A DNA stretch of 64,000 nucleotides from Mycolicibacter acidiphilus (lineage in GTDB: Bacteria > Actinomycetota > Actinomycetes > Mycobacteriales > Mycobacteriaceae). The DNA is taken from contig NZ_JAHCLR010000003.1 in NCBI RefSeq assembly GCF_018455725.1, positions 186,001 to 250,000 of the forward strand, read 5' to 3'. Below are positions 1 through 8,334 of this stretch, in pieces. Below the pieces are notes generated by a model that was not told where the DNA came from, searched no databases, and saw only the letters and a program-made list of their open reading frames with translations. The position numbers and the translations under genes were made by a program. The stretch's first letter is position 1; each line of letters starts with the position of its first letter.

Positions 1-522
1 GCCGTCACCGCCGTTCATGGCCGCACCGTCGGTGTCGGTGGCCGCGGTGTAGCTGAAGCCGTTGCCGCCGTTGCCGAAGAGGTATCCACCGTCGCCACCG
101 TCGGGATCGGCGGCGGTGCCGTCGGCGCCGTTGCCGATCAGCGCACCCAGGCCGGCGTCGGCGGCGGCGGCGTTGGCCTGCTGATCGAACCAGTCACCGA
201 AGGTGGTGCCGATCCAGTTGCCTTCCAGCCAGGTGTTGAGGTCGTGCATCTCGGCCAGGAACGACGGGTCGATCTTAGCGATGTCGTCGACCGCGCCGGT
301 CAGAGCCGTCACAAGATCACCCGGGTCGACCGCCGCGGACCCCGCGGTCGGGTCGATGCCGAACAGCGGGTCGAGCAGGTCGGCAAAGGCATCGACGTCG
401 GCGTGGGCGGTCGGCGTAATCGCCGGCGAGGCGAGGCCGAACGCCACGATCGCAGCCGTCGACACCCCCAGGGCAGCCGCCCGGTTGCGGCGGTGCGACG
501 TCGTTTTACGCGGGCCTGTCAT
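1..522 (-). CDS. PGRS-like glycine-rich secreted protein, N-terminal part (runs off the left edge)
   Basis: The frame is open from an ATG at 522 to base 1, so 174 codons are visible and the C-terminus is missing. A GGAGG box lies about 6 bases upstream of the ATG. The protein begins with a basic stretch, then a hydrophobic segment and an A-x-A-like cut site (THA/DVD, about residue 40), which reads as a Sec signal peptide. A spacer of about 100 residues follows, then the first Gly-Asn/Gly-Asp-rich repeats (GGDGG, GNGGNG) typical of mycobacterial PGRS regions. There is no PE domain at the front. The function is unknown; cell-envelope or secreted localisation is inferred from the signal peptide. 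It shares its layout with the long PGRS gene at 12317-16189. Confidence 0.75.
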   Translation of the reverse strand, partial: MTGPRKTTSHRRNRAAALGVSTAAIVAFGLASPAITPTAHADVDAFADLLDPLFGIDPTAGSAAVDPGDLVTALTGAVDDIAKIDPSFLAEMHDLNTWLEGNWIGTTFGDWFDQQANAAAADAGLGALIGNGADGTAADPDGGDGGYLFGNGGNGFSYTAATDTDGAAMNGGDG

Positions 523-642
523 GGCGGACCTCCGGAGATAAGAACAGCTATCTATGCGGATGGCCACGCTAACGAAGCAGAACGGTGCCTATCAATCTGA
601 GACAGACCTATTCAGACGCTTTGCAGGAAACCCTACCCAGCC

Positions 643-2064
643 TTACAGCGCGTGCAGGATGTCCTCGACGCGGTCCTTGGCGTCGCCGAACAGCATCGCC
701 GAGTTCTGCCGGAAGAACAGCGGGTTCTGCACGCCGGCGTAACCCGACGCCATCGAGCGTTTGAAGACGATGACGTTGTCGGCGTCCCACACCGTCAGCA
801 CCGGCATACCGGCGATCGGGCTGGACGGGTCTTCGGCTGCCGCCGGATTAACGGTGTCGTTGGCGCCGATCACCAGCACCACCGAGGTGTCACCGAAGTC
901 GTCGTTGATCTCGTCCATCTCCAGCACGATGTCGTAGGGCACCTTGGCCTCGGCCAGCAGCACGTTCATGTGGCCGGGCAGTCGGCCGGCGACCGGGTGG
1001 ATGCCGAACCGGACCTTGACGCCGCGGTCCCGCAGCTTGCGGGTCAGCTCGGCGACCCCGTACTGGGCCTGCGCCACGGCCATGCCGTAGCCGGGGGTGA
1101 TGATCACCGAGTCGGCACCGGCGAGCAGTTCCGCCACGCCTTCGGCGGTGATCTCGCGGTGCTCGCCGTAGTCCTTGTCCTCGGCGGGCCCGGCCTCGAT
1201 GCCGAAGCCGCCGGCGATCACCGAGATGAACGACCGGTTCATCGCCTTGCACATGATGTAGGACAGGTAGGCACCCGAGGAGCCGACCAGGGCGCCGGTG
1301 ATGATCAGCAGGTCGTTGCTCAACAGGAAGCCCGACGCCGCCGCGGCCCAACCGGAGTAGCTGTTGAGCATCGACACGACCACCGGCATGTCGCCGCCGC
1401 CGATGGACGCCACCAGGTGCCAGCCCAGCGCCAGCGCCAGCACGGTCACCAGGATCAGCAGCCACAGCGTCGGCTCCTGCACGAACCACACGGTCAGCGC
1501 CAGGAACGCCACCAGGGCGCCGATGTTGAGGAAGTTCTTCCCCGGCAGCATCAGCGGGTTGGACTTCATCCGCCCGGACAGCTTCAGGTTGGCCACGATC
1601 GAGCCGGTGAAGGTCACCGCACCGATGAACACGCCGATGAACACCTCGGCGGAGTGGATGCCCAGCAGACCCTGGGCGTCCAGGGCGCGCGCCTCGCTGC
1701 CGCACGGGCAGGCCTCGACGTGCAGGTAGCCGTTCCAGCCGACCAGCACCGCGGCCAGGCCGACGAACGAGTGCAGCAGCGCGATCAGCTCCGGCATGCC
1801 GGTCATCTCGACGACCTTGGCGCGCCACAGGCCGATCGCAGCGCCGATCACGGTGGCGCCGATCAGCAGCGACAGCGCCACCGGGCTCAGCCCGCCGTGG
1901 GCGGCGAGTGCGATGGTCGCGACCAGCGCCACGGTCATGCCAGCGATGCCGAAGCTGTTGCCGGCCTTGGACGTCTCGTGCTTGCTCAGTCCGGCCAGCG
2001 CCAGGATGAACAGCAGGGCCGCGACGATGTAGGCCGCCGAGGCGGCGGTTGCGACAGAGAACAT
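643..2064 (-). CDS. pntB: NAD(P)+ transhydrogenase (Re/Si-specific) subunit beta
   Basis: This is a 473-aa membrane protein of the usual PntB length. It works with PntA to drive hydride transfer from NADH to NADP+ using the proton-motive force. The first ~260 residues are a run of hydrophobic helices (domain II). The C-terminal ~180 residues form the NADP(H)-binding domain III, with the characteristic [11 protein letters not shown] fingerprint, the segment [20 protein letters not shown], the [10 protein letters not shown] loop and the [17 protein letters not shown] end motif. It starts 35 bases after the pntA stop and is surely in the same operon. Confidence 0.96.
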   Translation of the reverse strand: MFSVATAASAAYIVAALLFILALAGLSKHETSKAGNSFGIAGMTVALVATIALAAHGGLSPVALSLLIGATVIGAAIGLWRAKVVEMTGMPELIALLHSFVGLAAVLVGWNGYLHVEACPCGSEARALDAQGLLGIHSAEVFIGVFIGAVTFTGSIVANLKLSGRMKSNPLMLPGKNFLNIGALVAFLALTVWFVQEPTLWLLILVTVLALALGWHLVASIGGGDMPVVVSMLNSYSGWAAAASGFLLSNDLLIITGALVGSSGAYLSYIMCKAMNRSFISVIAGGFGIEAGPAEDKDYGEHREITAEGVAELLAGADSVIITPGYGMAVAQAQYGVAELTRKLRDRGVKVRFGIHPVAGRLPGHMNVLLAEAKVPYDIVLEMDEINDDFGDTSVVLVIGANDTVNPAAAEDPSSPIAGMPVLTVWDADNVIVFKRSMASGYAGVQNPLFFRQNSAMLFGDAKDRVEDILHAL

Positions 2065-2099
2065 AAGCGGGGTCTACTCCAACTATTCGGGTGCGCAGG

Positions 2100-3623
2100 C
2101 TAGCTGCGGGAGAACATGGCCAGCATGCGGCGGGTCACCGCGAAGCCACCGAAGATGTTGATGCTGGCGAGCAGGATCGCTGCCGAGGCCAGCACCGTGA
2201 TGGTGGGGGCGCCCAGCCCGATCTGCAGCAGCGCGCCGACGACGATGATCCCGGAGATCGCGTTGGTCACGCTCATCAGCGGGGTGTGCAGCGCGTGGTG
2301 GACGTGGCCGATCACGTAGTAGCCGATCACGATCGCCAGCGCGAACACCGTCAGGTGCACCTGCAGCGCGGCCGGCGCGGCCGCCACCAGCACGAACAGC
2401 ACCGCGGCGCTGCCCAGCACCAGCGCCAGCCGGCGGGCGGCCGACATCGGCTTGTGCGCCGGCGACGCGACGACCGGGGCGGGTGCGGCGACGGCCGGTG
2501 CGGCCGAGACCTGCACCGGCGGCGGCGGCCAGGTCTTGGCGCCGAGCCGGGCGACGGTGATCGAACGCTGCACCACGTCGTCGAAGTCGACGACGAACTG
2601 CCCGTCCTTGCCCGGCGTCATCAGCTTCATCAGGTTGACCAGGTTGGTCCCGTACAGCTGGGAGGCCTGCGCCGCCAGCCGGCCGGCCAGGTCGGTGTAG
2701 CCGATGATCGTCACCCCGTTGTCGGTGACGATCGCCTGATCCTTGACGGTGCCCTCGACGTTGCCGCCGTTGGCCGCGGCCATGTCCACGATCACGCTGC
2801 CGGCCTTCATCGACGCCACCATCTCGGCGCTGATGATCTTCGGCGCGGGCTTACCCGGGATCAGCGCGGTGGTGACGATGATGTCGACGTCCTTGCACTG
2901 ATCGGCGTAGAGCTGCGCTTCGAGCGCCTTGTAGTCGTCGCCCATCTCCTTGGCGTAACCGGTGGCCGACACCTCGGTCTCCGCGGACTGGATGGAGAGG
3001 TACTCCCCGCCCAGCGAGCGGACCTGGTCGGCGACCTCCGGGCGCGGGTCGGTGGCCCGCACGATCGCGCCCAGGCTGCCGGCGGCGCCGATCGCGGCCA
3101 GCCCGGCCACCCCGGCGCCCACCACCAGCACCTTGGCCGGCGGCACCTTGCCGGCGGCGGTGACCTGGCCGGTGAAGAACCGGCCGAAGGCGTGCGCGGC
3201 CTCCACGACGGCGCGGTAGCCGGCGATGTTGGCCATCGAGCTCAGCACGTCCAGCGACTGCGCCCGGGAGATCCGGGGCACCGCGTCCATCGCCAGCGCG
3301 GTGATCGGCCGCTTCGCCAGGTCCTCGACCAGGTCGGGGTTCAGTGCCGGTGAGAGCAGGCTGACCACGGTGGCGCCGGACTTCATCGCGTCGAGCTGCT
3401 GCGTCGACGGGGCGTTGACGCCGAAGACGACGTCCGCGCCGGCGGCGTCGCCGATGGTCGCGCCGGCTTCGACGTAGGCGGCGTCGGAGAACGACGCCGC
3501 GGCGCCGGCGCCGGCGTCGACGACGACCTCGTAGCCGAGTTTGAGCAGCTGGGCGATGGTGGCAGGGGTCGCCGACACTCGCGTCTCACCGGGCTGAGCC
3601 TCGGAAAGGACACCGATAATCAT
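2100..3623 (-). CDS. pntA: NAD(P)+ transhydrogenase (Re/Si-specific) subunit alpha, fused form
   Basis: The protein has 507 aa from the ATG at 3623 (MIIGVLSE), which has a GAGAG box upstream. An in-frame ATG at 3647 would add eight residues that do not look like the family. Residues ~1-370 are the NAD(H)-binding domain I, with [20 protein letters not shown] as the Rossmann fingerprint. The C-terminal ~110 residues carry hydrophobic helices corresponding to the part that M. tuberculosis encodes separately as PntAb. The subunit is therefore of the fused, E. coli-like type. It is first in the pntA-pntB operon. The ~45 residues between the two parts are Ala/Pro-rich and look like a linker. Confidence 0.95.
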   Translation of the reverse strand: MIIGVLSEAQPGETRVSATPATIAQLLKLGYEVVVDAGAGAAASFSDAAYVEAGATIGDAAGADVVFGVNAPSTQQLDAMKSGATVVSLLSPALNPDLVEDLAKRPITALAMDAVPRISRAQSLDVLSSMANIAGYRAVVEAAHAFGRFFTGQVTAAGKVPPAKVLVVGAGVAGLAAIGAAGSLGAIVRATDPRPEVADQVRSLGGEYLSIQSAETEVSATGYAKEMGDDYKALEAQLYADQCKDVDIIVTTALIPGKPAPKIISAEMVASMKAGSVIVDMAAANGGNVEGTVKDQAIVTDNGVTIIGYTDLAGRLAAQASQLYGTNLVNLMKLMTPGKDGQFVVDFDDVVQRSITVARLGAKTWPPPPVQVSAAPAVAAPAPVVASPAHKPMSAARRLALVLGSAAVLFVLVAAAPAALQVHLTVFALAIVIGYYVIGHVHHALHTPLMSVTNAISGIIVVGALLQIGLGAPTITVLASAAILLASINIFGGFAVTRRMLAMFSRS

Positions 3624-3850
3624 GACGTCGCTCTCTCGCAATCGCATCTCGGGGGCATACCGTCAGTCGGCTGCAACCGGCTGATAGCCAGCGTCGTACC
3701 GACAGATCGGGACACCCTACCGTGTGCCGGCCGCTGCGGGTTCCGCGAGACCCCGGGGCGGGTACGGCGACGTGGACCGGCAGGGGAGCCGCCGAGCGCC
3801 GGCCGCGTGGGATCGTAAGTGCGGAACCGACGAGCGAAACCGTGCTACAA

Positions 3851-3871
3851 CATCGATGTTTCACAGTGAAA
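3851..3871. promoter_or_regulatory. Adjacent palindromes, possible operator
   Basis: CATCGATG (3851-3858) is followed directly by TTTCAC-A-GTGAAA (3859-3871), a perfect 6-bp inverted repeat around one base. The position in the divergent promoter region between pntA and the secreted-protein gene fits a regulator site. No regulator is identified. Confidence 0.35.
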
Positions 3872-3935
3872 ACCGTGACGTTCATCACTGAGATGCGCCA
3901 TAATCAGGTATTTTTCATGTAGACAGCCGCCACGC

Positions 3936-3966
3936 TTGACGGCAAGACATCGTTCTCTGCTAGCTT
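3936..3966 (+). promoter_or_regulatory. Possible promoter of the secreted protein gene
   Basis: TTGACG at 3936-3941 and TAGCTT at 3961-3966 (TANNNT type) are separated by 19 bases. They lie 70 bases before the ATG at 4036. The spacing is at the long end for a sigma-A promoter, so this is only a candidate. Confidence 0.35.
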
Positions 3967-4035
3967 TCACCCGGCATAAGTTAAGGATGAGTTGCACTGG
4001 AGAGACAGTCGCATCTCAGCATCGGGAGGAACTAC

Positions 4036-4845
4036 ATGAAGAACATCAAGGGTCTGGCCCTCGGCCTCGGCGTCGTCGCCGCCGGCGCGCTCAGCGTCAG
4101 CGCGGTGGCCGGTGGTGCCACGCTGGCGAACCACGACATCACGCTGACCGCCGCAAGCGCGGCTGACATCACCGCGGGCGTCACCGCGTTCGACCCGACG
4201 CTGGCCGAGGCGTTCCACGCCACCGCGGCCGAGGTCGTCAAGGGCCAGCCGGTGAGCACCCCGCTGACCACCGACCAGTTGAGCGAGCTCGCCGCGGCGT
4301 TCAACTCCGCCAACGGCTCCGGGGACAACCAGCTCGCCGACCTCAGCGGAACGACGCTCGGCACCGGCGAGAACGCCGTCGAGTACTACGGGTTCGTCAA
4401 CGGGGCCGGGGATGGGACCGGAACGGAGACCGGAGCCCAGGACCCGTCGGCGTACCTGTACACGCTTGACAAGGACGGCAACCTGGCCGCCAACACCGAC
4501 TTCAAGGCCGGCGACCTCAGCGCCAACGACCTCGGCAACTTCGAGCACTCCCAGCTGGGCGACATCTGGAGCCAGCTGAACACCGGCGACACGACCGGCT
4601 TCAGCGACATCCAGACCTACTACGGCGGTATCGCCTCGCAGCTGCCCGAGATCGCGGCCCTGATGGCGAACCCGTGGTACGTCTTCGGTCAGTCCTACGA
4701 GACCGTGATGGATGACTTCATGGGCAAGAACGGCGGCGAATTCGCCGACCTGTTCTCCAACTCGGCGAACCTCAACGACGCGGGTGACCTGACGGTGATG
4801 TTCACCGACCTGAACGACGCACTGGGTCTGAACAGCCTGTTCTGA
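4036..4845 (+). CDS. Secreted protein of unknown function
   Basis: This 269-aa protein starts at an ATG with a strong GGGAGGA box 6-7 bases upstream. The N-terminus (MKNIKGLALGLGVVAAGALS) is a typical Sec signal peptide, with possible cleavage near residue 28 or after the ASA at about 42. The mature part is acidic, rich in Asn, Asp, Ala and Thr, with no cysteines and no transmembrane helix. I recognise no family. Its neighbours give no functional clue: it is divergent from pntAB and convergent with the ceramidase gene, and is followed by a strong hairpin. Confidence 0.85.
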   Translation: MKNIKGLALGLGVVAAGALSVSAVAGGATLANHDITLTAASAADITAGVTAFDPTLAEAFHATAAEVVKGQPVSTPLTTDQLSELAAAFNSANGSGDNQLADLSGTTLGTGENAVEYYGFVNGAGDGTGTETGAQDPSAYLYTLDKDGNLAANTDFKAGDLSANDLGNFEHSQLGDIWSQLNTGDTTGFSDIQTYYGGIASQLPEIAALMANPWYVFGQSYETVMDDFMGKNGGEFADLFSNSANLNDAGDLTVMFTDLNDALGLNSLF

Positions 4846-4860
4846 TCCTGCTCTGACCGC

Positions 4861-4894
4861 GGGCCCCGGCTTCCCACCCAGGAAGCCGGGGCCC
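4861..4894. terminator. Strong bidirectional hairpin terminator
   Basis: GGGCCCCGGCTTCC (4861-4874) and GGAAGCCGGGGCCC (4881-4894) form a perfect 14-bp stem with a 6-base loop. It lies between the convergent ends of the secreted protein gene (4845) and the ceramidase gene (4918). There is no T-tract, as is usual in mycobacteria. Confidence 0.85.
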
Positions 4895-4917
4895 GTCGGC
4901 ATCTCCGGGGCCACGCG

Positions 4918-6822
4918 TCAGCGCGGGCCGCCGACGGTGAAGGCGTGGGTGGCGCCGCTGAACGAGGTGTCGTTGCCGCCGGCTCCGCGGGCGGTGCCGT
5001 GGTGCAGGATCCGGTATCGGCCCGGCGACGCGTCCGCCGGGATCACCCATTCCACGCCGGCTAATGAGCCGCCCCGGCCGGTGCGCCGCCACCGGAACCG
5101 GGTGGTCCAGTCGCCGTCGTCGGCGATCCGCACCCAGGTGTTCTCGTCACGGCGCTGCACCTCTAAATAGGTCCCGCCGTTGTGGAGATCATTGTTCGGG
5201 TTGGCGCTGACGAACTCGGCGCGCACCTGCTGCCCCGGCAGGTATTCGGTCTGCGGCTGGGTGACGACGGCCCCGAACTCGCCGGTGTCGGGGCGGGGCT
5301 TGCGCAGCCAGCTGGCCCGGGTGGTGGCCGCCGGGGGCGCACTGGGCCCGGCCGGCACCCCGTCACCCATCGCGGTGGCCAGCCCGGCCGCGGTCTGCAT
5401 CAGCGCCGGCAGCTCCCAACGGCCGAACAGCGTGCTGCCGCCCTCGTAGCGCTGCTCGGTGTACTCCTCGGGCGTGGTGACGTAGTGGATGTAGGCGTTG
5501 GAGTAGCCGACGCAGAGGACGTCGGCCAGGTCCGCCCCGACGATGCCGGCGACCACGCGGCGCAGCCGCAGCCCGGCGACGATCGTCACCTCGCCGGGGA
5601 TGCCGATCAGGTACAGCCGGCCGATCCGCAGCAGTTGCACCGGCACGCGCTCCTGCATGAACGGCCGGAGCCGGTTCAGCAGGCTGCCCGGCGCGATCAG
5701 GCCTTTGGGGGCATGGGCGTCGCGGAGCCGCCGGTTGAGCCGGTAGACGCCCGCCGAGACGGTGTCGAAGAGCAGGTTGCGGCCCTGGTGGAAGCCGGGG
5801 AACCCCTCCCCCTCGTCGGTGCCGGCCAGCGCCGCCGCCGCCACCATCGGCCGGCCGGTGCGATGCGGCTTGCCGTCCGGGGTGAACTCGCCGCGGACCT
5901 GCACGTCACCCAGGTCGACGCGGATCATCCTCGCCTCGACGGTGTCGCCGATCGGGGTGCCGCCGGGCAGCCCGGCCGCCGCCTCGTACTGCCGCAGCCC
6001 GATGATGCGGGTGTTCTCCACCTCGTCCTCGGTCGGCCCCATCCCGAGGCGGCCGCCGACGTTCGGGCTCATGTCGGCGGTGTTGGTCTGGGCGAACGCC
6101 GCGATGAAGTCCAGCGGGCCGGCCAGGTAGTCCTGGGCCTGCACCAGGCGCTCCCAGTGATAGGCGGCGTAACCCTTGTTGTCGCTGGAGATCAGCGTGT
6201 TGTGGTTGGTCATGGACGTGCCGTGGGTGGCGAAGAAGTTGATCGCCCCCACCGGCGCACCGTCCCGGTCGATGCGCAGCAGGCTGGTCTGCGGGTCGAT
6301 GCCGTCCGGGAACACCGCCCGGTCGGCGGCGGGGTTGCGCGCGAACGCGCTCGGGGAGCGGTTGGTGCTGGCGTCGTGCAGTTCCCCGCGGGCCAGGCTG
6401 ACCTGCGCCGGGGCCAGGTCGGCGTCGGCCTGCTCGACGGCGGCGACGATCCCGCCGACGATCGCCTCGAACGTCGCCGGCCGGAATCCGCCGGTGGTCA
6501 TGTTGTAGAGCAGATGCCCGCAGTAGCCGCCCGGCCCGGAATGGGTGTGGGTGACGGTGATCAGCGTGTTGGATTCGGTGTAGCGGCCGGCGAGGCTGCG
6601 CCGCAACCGGGCGAGCACCTCGTCGGTGACGCTCTGCATCGGCAGCGGCAGTTCCGCGACGACCAGCAGCACCCGGTTCGGTTCGGCCTCGAAGACGAAC
6701 GCCCGGGCCCGCAGTCGCAGGTGGATGCCGGTGGTGCGCTGCTCGGCCTTGCCGTAGCCGAGCATGCCGCAGTCGGCGGGTTCGCCGGTGATGTCGGCGA
6801 TCCCGCGGCCGACCCGCATCAC
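4918..6822 (-). CDS. Neutral/alkaline ceramidase family amidohydrolase
   Basis: This 634-aa protein has the usual length of bacterial neutral ceramidases, which cleave ceramide into sphingosine and fatty acid with a zinc-dependent mechanism. Visible signatures are the zinc-site motif HTHSGPGG (about residue 95), ATHGTSM with a following N, the NTADMSPN segment holding the expected catalytic serine, and a C-terminal immunoglobulin-like domain (about residues 510-634). No signal peptide is evident. The frame begins at GTG 6822 followed by ATG 6819. The stop of the TetR gene sits within this start (TGATG), so the two genes are translationally coupled. M. tuberculosis Rv0669c is a characterised relative (from memory). 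The physiological substrate here is not shown. Confidence 0.93.
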   Translation of the reverse strand: MMRVGRGIADITGEPADCGMLGYGKAEQRTTGIHLRLRARAFVFEAEPNRVLLVVAELPLPMQSVTDEVLARLRRSLAGRYTESNTLITVTHTHSGPGGYCGHLLYNMTTGGFRPATFEAIVGGIVAAVEQADADLAPAQVSLARGELHDASTNRSPSAFARNPAADRAVFPDGIDPQTSLLRIDRDGAPVGAINFFATHGTSMTNHNTLISSDNKGYAAYHWERLVQAQDYLAGPLDFIAAFAQTNTADMSPNVGGRLGMGPTEDEVENTRIIGLRQYEAAAGLPGGTPIGDTVEARMIRVDLGDVQVRGEFTPDGKPHRTGRPMVAAAALAGTDEGEGFPGFHQGRNLLFDTVSAGVYRLNRRLRDAHAPKGLIAPGSLLNRLRPFMQERVPVQLLRIGRLYLIGIPGEVTIVAGLRLRRVVAGIVGADLADVLCVGYSNAYIHYVTTPEEYTEQRYEGGSTLFGRWELPALMQTAAGLATAMGDGVPAGPSAPPAATTRASWLRKPRPDTGEFGAVVTQPQTEYLPGQQVRAEFVSANPNNDLHNGGTYLEVQRRDENTWVRIADDGDWTTRFRWRRTGRGGSLAGVEWVIPADASPGRYRILHHGTARGAGGNDTSFSGATHAFTVGGPR

Positions 6823-7436
6823 GCCGATACCGCGCGCTGGTCCAGCGGGGCGAGCATGTCGATGACGTCGATCACCGCGGCCCGGGCAGCGGCCCGCGGC
6901 CCCACCCGGTCGTCGACCAGTGCCGCCATCACCGCGCCGTCCACCATGCAGACCAGGTCATACGCCATCTCCATTCGCGTGACGCGGCCGGATCGTTCGA
7001 CGACCTCCACCACGGCGTCGGACCGCTGATGCAGGATACGACGCTGGATGTCACGCAGCGCGGGTTGGCGCGCGCAGGCCATGTAGCGCTCGTAGCGGGA
7101 GATCAACTGGTCGATGCCCTGGGCGTCGGAGTCCTCGTCGACCAACAGTTCGACCAGCATGTCGGCGGTGGTCTCGGCGCTGCGCCGGCGCCGGGACAGC
7201 CCGGCGATCCGGGCCCGCAATTGCGCGACCTCCAGCATTCCGATGTGCTCCACCGCGCTGGCGATCAGTTCGTGCAGCGACGAGAAGTAATAGGTGGTCG
7301 ACGCCAGTGGCAGGTCGGCCCGCTGCGCCACCGCACGATGCCGGACCGCGTCGAACCCGCCTTCGCACAGCAGCTCGGCGGCAGCGCTGACCAGCGCATA
7401 CCGTCGACGTTCCCCCTTGGGGGTGACCGCTGCCAT
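6819..7436 (-). CDS. TetR family transcriptional regulator
   Basis: This 205-aa protein starts at ATG 7436 (MAAVTPKGERRRYALVSAAA). The same frame extends upstream but only into sequence antisense to the esterase gene. Residues ~8-55 form the TetR helix-turn-helix, including the YYFSSLHEL recognition-helix end. The rest is a variable ligand-binding domain. It is divergent from the esterase-ggt pair with a 79-bp gap and overlaps the downstream ceramidase start, so it probably controls one or both. Position and length match Rv0775. Confidence 0.88.
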   Translation of the reverse strand: MAAVTPKGERRRYALVSAAAELLCEGGFDAVRHRAVAQRADLPLASTTYYFSSLHELIASAVEHIGMLEVAQLRARIAGLSRRRRSAETTADMLVELLVDEDSDAQGIDQLISRYERYMACARQPALRDIQRRILHQRSDAVVEVVERSGRVTRMEMAYDLVCMVDGAVMAALVDDRVGPRAAARAAVIDVIDMLAPLDQRAVSA

Positions 7437-7515
7437 CACGGGTAGAAATGCTGCCAGCCGGGCGGGCGGCGCAGGGTGGTTTCGCGGTTTTCCGCCCGCT
7501 GGCATGATGGCCGGG

Positions 7516-8334
7516 ATGTCTGAACTGAGCCGACGTTCGGTGCTGCGCCTGAGTGCCGGCGCCGCCGCCATGCTGGCCGCCGGGGCCGTGCCGCGGGCCA
7601 CGACCTCCCTGGCCGCCCCCGCGGCGCCCACCATGGTCAGCGGATCGTTCGCGTCGGCGGCGCGCGGCGGGGCCGTCACCAACTGGGCGATCGCCCGCCC
7701 GCCGGGCCAGACCGGCGCCCTGCGCCCGCTGATCCTGCTGCACGGCAAGGGCAGCGATGCGGGCACGGTGATGGCCGGCGGCGTGGAGCACGGTCTGGCC
7801 GAAGCGGTCGACGCCGGCCTGCCGCCGTTCGCGGCCGTCGCCGTCGACGGTGGCGGCGGCTACTGGCACCAGCGGGCCTCCGGGGACGACGCCGGGGCGA
7901 TGGTCACCGACGAGCTGCTGCCGCTGCTGGCCGACCAGGGTCTGGACACCTCCCGGGTGGCGTTCCTGGGCTGGTCGATGGGCGGCTACGGGGCGCTGCT
8001 GCTCGGCGGCCGGCTCGGGGCGCGCCGCACGGCGGCGATCTGCGCGGTGAGCCCGGCACTGTGGCTGTCGCCGGGGGCGACCGCGCCGGGGGCGTTCGAC
8101 GGCGCCTCGGATTTCGAGGCCAACTCGGTGTTCGGGATGCCGGCGCTGGCGTCGATCCCGATCCGGGTGGACTGCGGGGATTCCGACCCGTTCTACTCGG
8201 CGACGAAGGCGTTCATCGCGCAACTGCCGCACCCGCCGGCCGGCGGCTTCTCCCCCGGGGGGCACGACGGGGCGTACTGGAGTTCACAGCTGCCCGCCGA
8301 GATCGCCTGGATCGCACCGCTGCTGACGGCCTGA
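7516..8334 (+). CDS. Secreted alpha/beta-hydrolase (esterase), twin-arginine signal
   Basis: The protein has 272 aa. The N-terminus SRRSVLRLSAGAAAMLAAG is a twin-arginine-like signal peptide, so export by Tat is likely. The hydrolase core has the oxyanion-side motif LLHGKG, the nucleophile elbow GWSMGG with Ser154, acids at Asp222/Asp224 and His250 (GGHDG), the arrangement of the antigen-85/esterase-D superfamily. ATG codons at 7504 and 7507 are alternative starts. Its stop overlaps the ggt start (TGATG at 8332-8336). It matches the Rv0774c position. The substrate is unknown. Confidence 0.9.
   Translation: MSELSRRSVLRLSAGAAAMLAAGAVPRATTSLAAPAAPTMVSGSFASAARGGAVTNWAIARPPGQTGALRPLILLHGKGSDAGTVMAGGVEHGLAEAVDAGLPPFAAVAVDGGGGYWHQRASGDDAGAMVTDELLPLLADQGLDTSRVAFLGWSMGGYGALLLGGRLGARRTAAICAVSPALWLSPGATAPGAFDGASDFEANSVFGMPALASIPIRVDCGDSDPFYSATKAFIAQLPHPPAGGFSPGGHDGAYWSSQLPAEIAWIAPLLTA

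Larger units (their letters stand above)
3624..4035. other. Intergenic region between pntA and the secreted protein
   Basis: This 412-base divergent promoter region becomes markedly AT-rich after about 3840. I see no convincing gene in it; a 66-codon frame at 3722-3922 has no family features. It contains two adjacent palindromes (3851-3871) and a possible promoter at 3936-3966, listed separately. Confidence 0.6.

Noticed and set aside
652-2103. 483-codon frame antisense to pntB
   Set aside because: His/Arg/Gln-rich shadow with no family features; pntB is unambiguous on the other strand.
5182-7029. 615-codon frame antisense to the ceramidase gene
   Set aside because: Shadow frame with biased composition and no ribosome-binding site.
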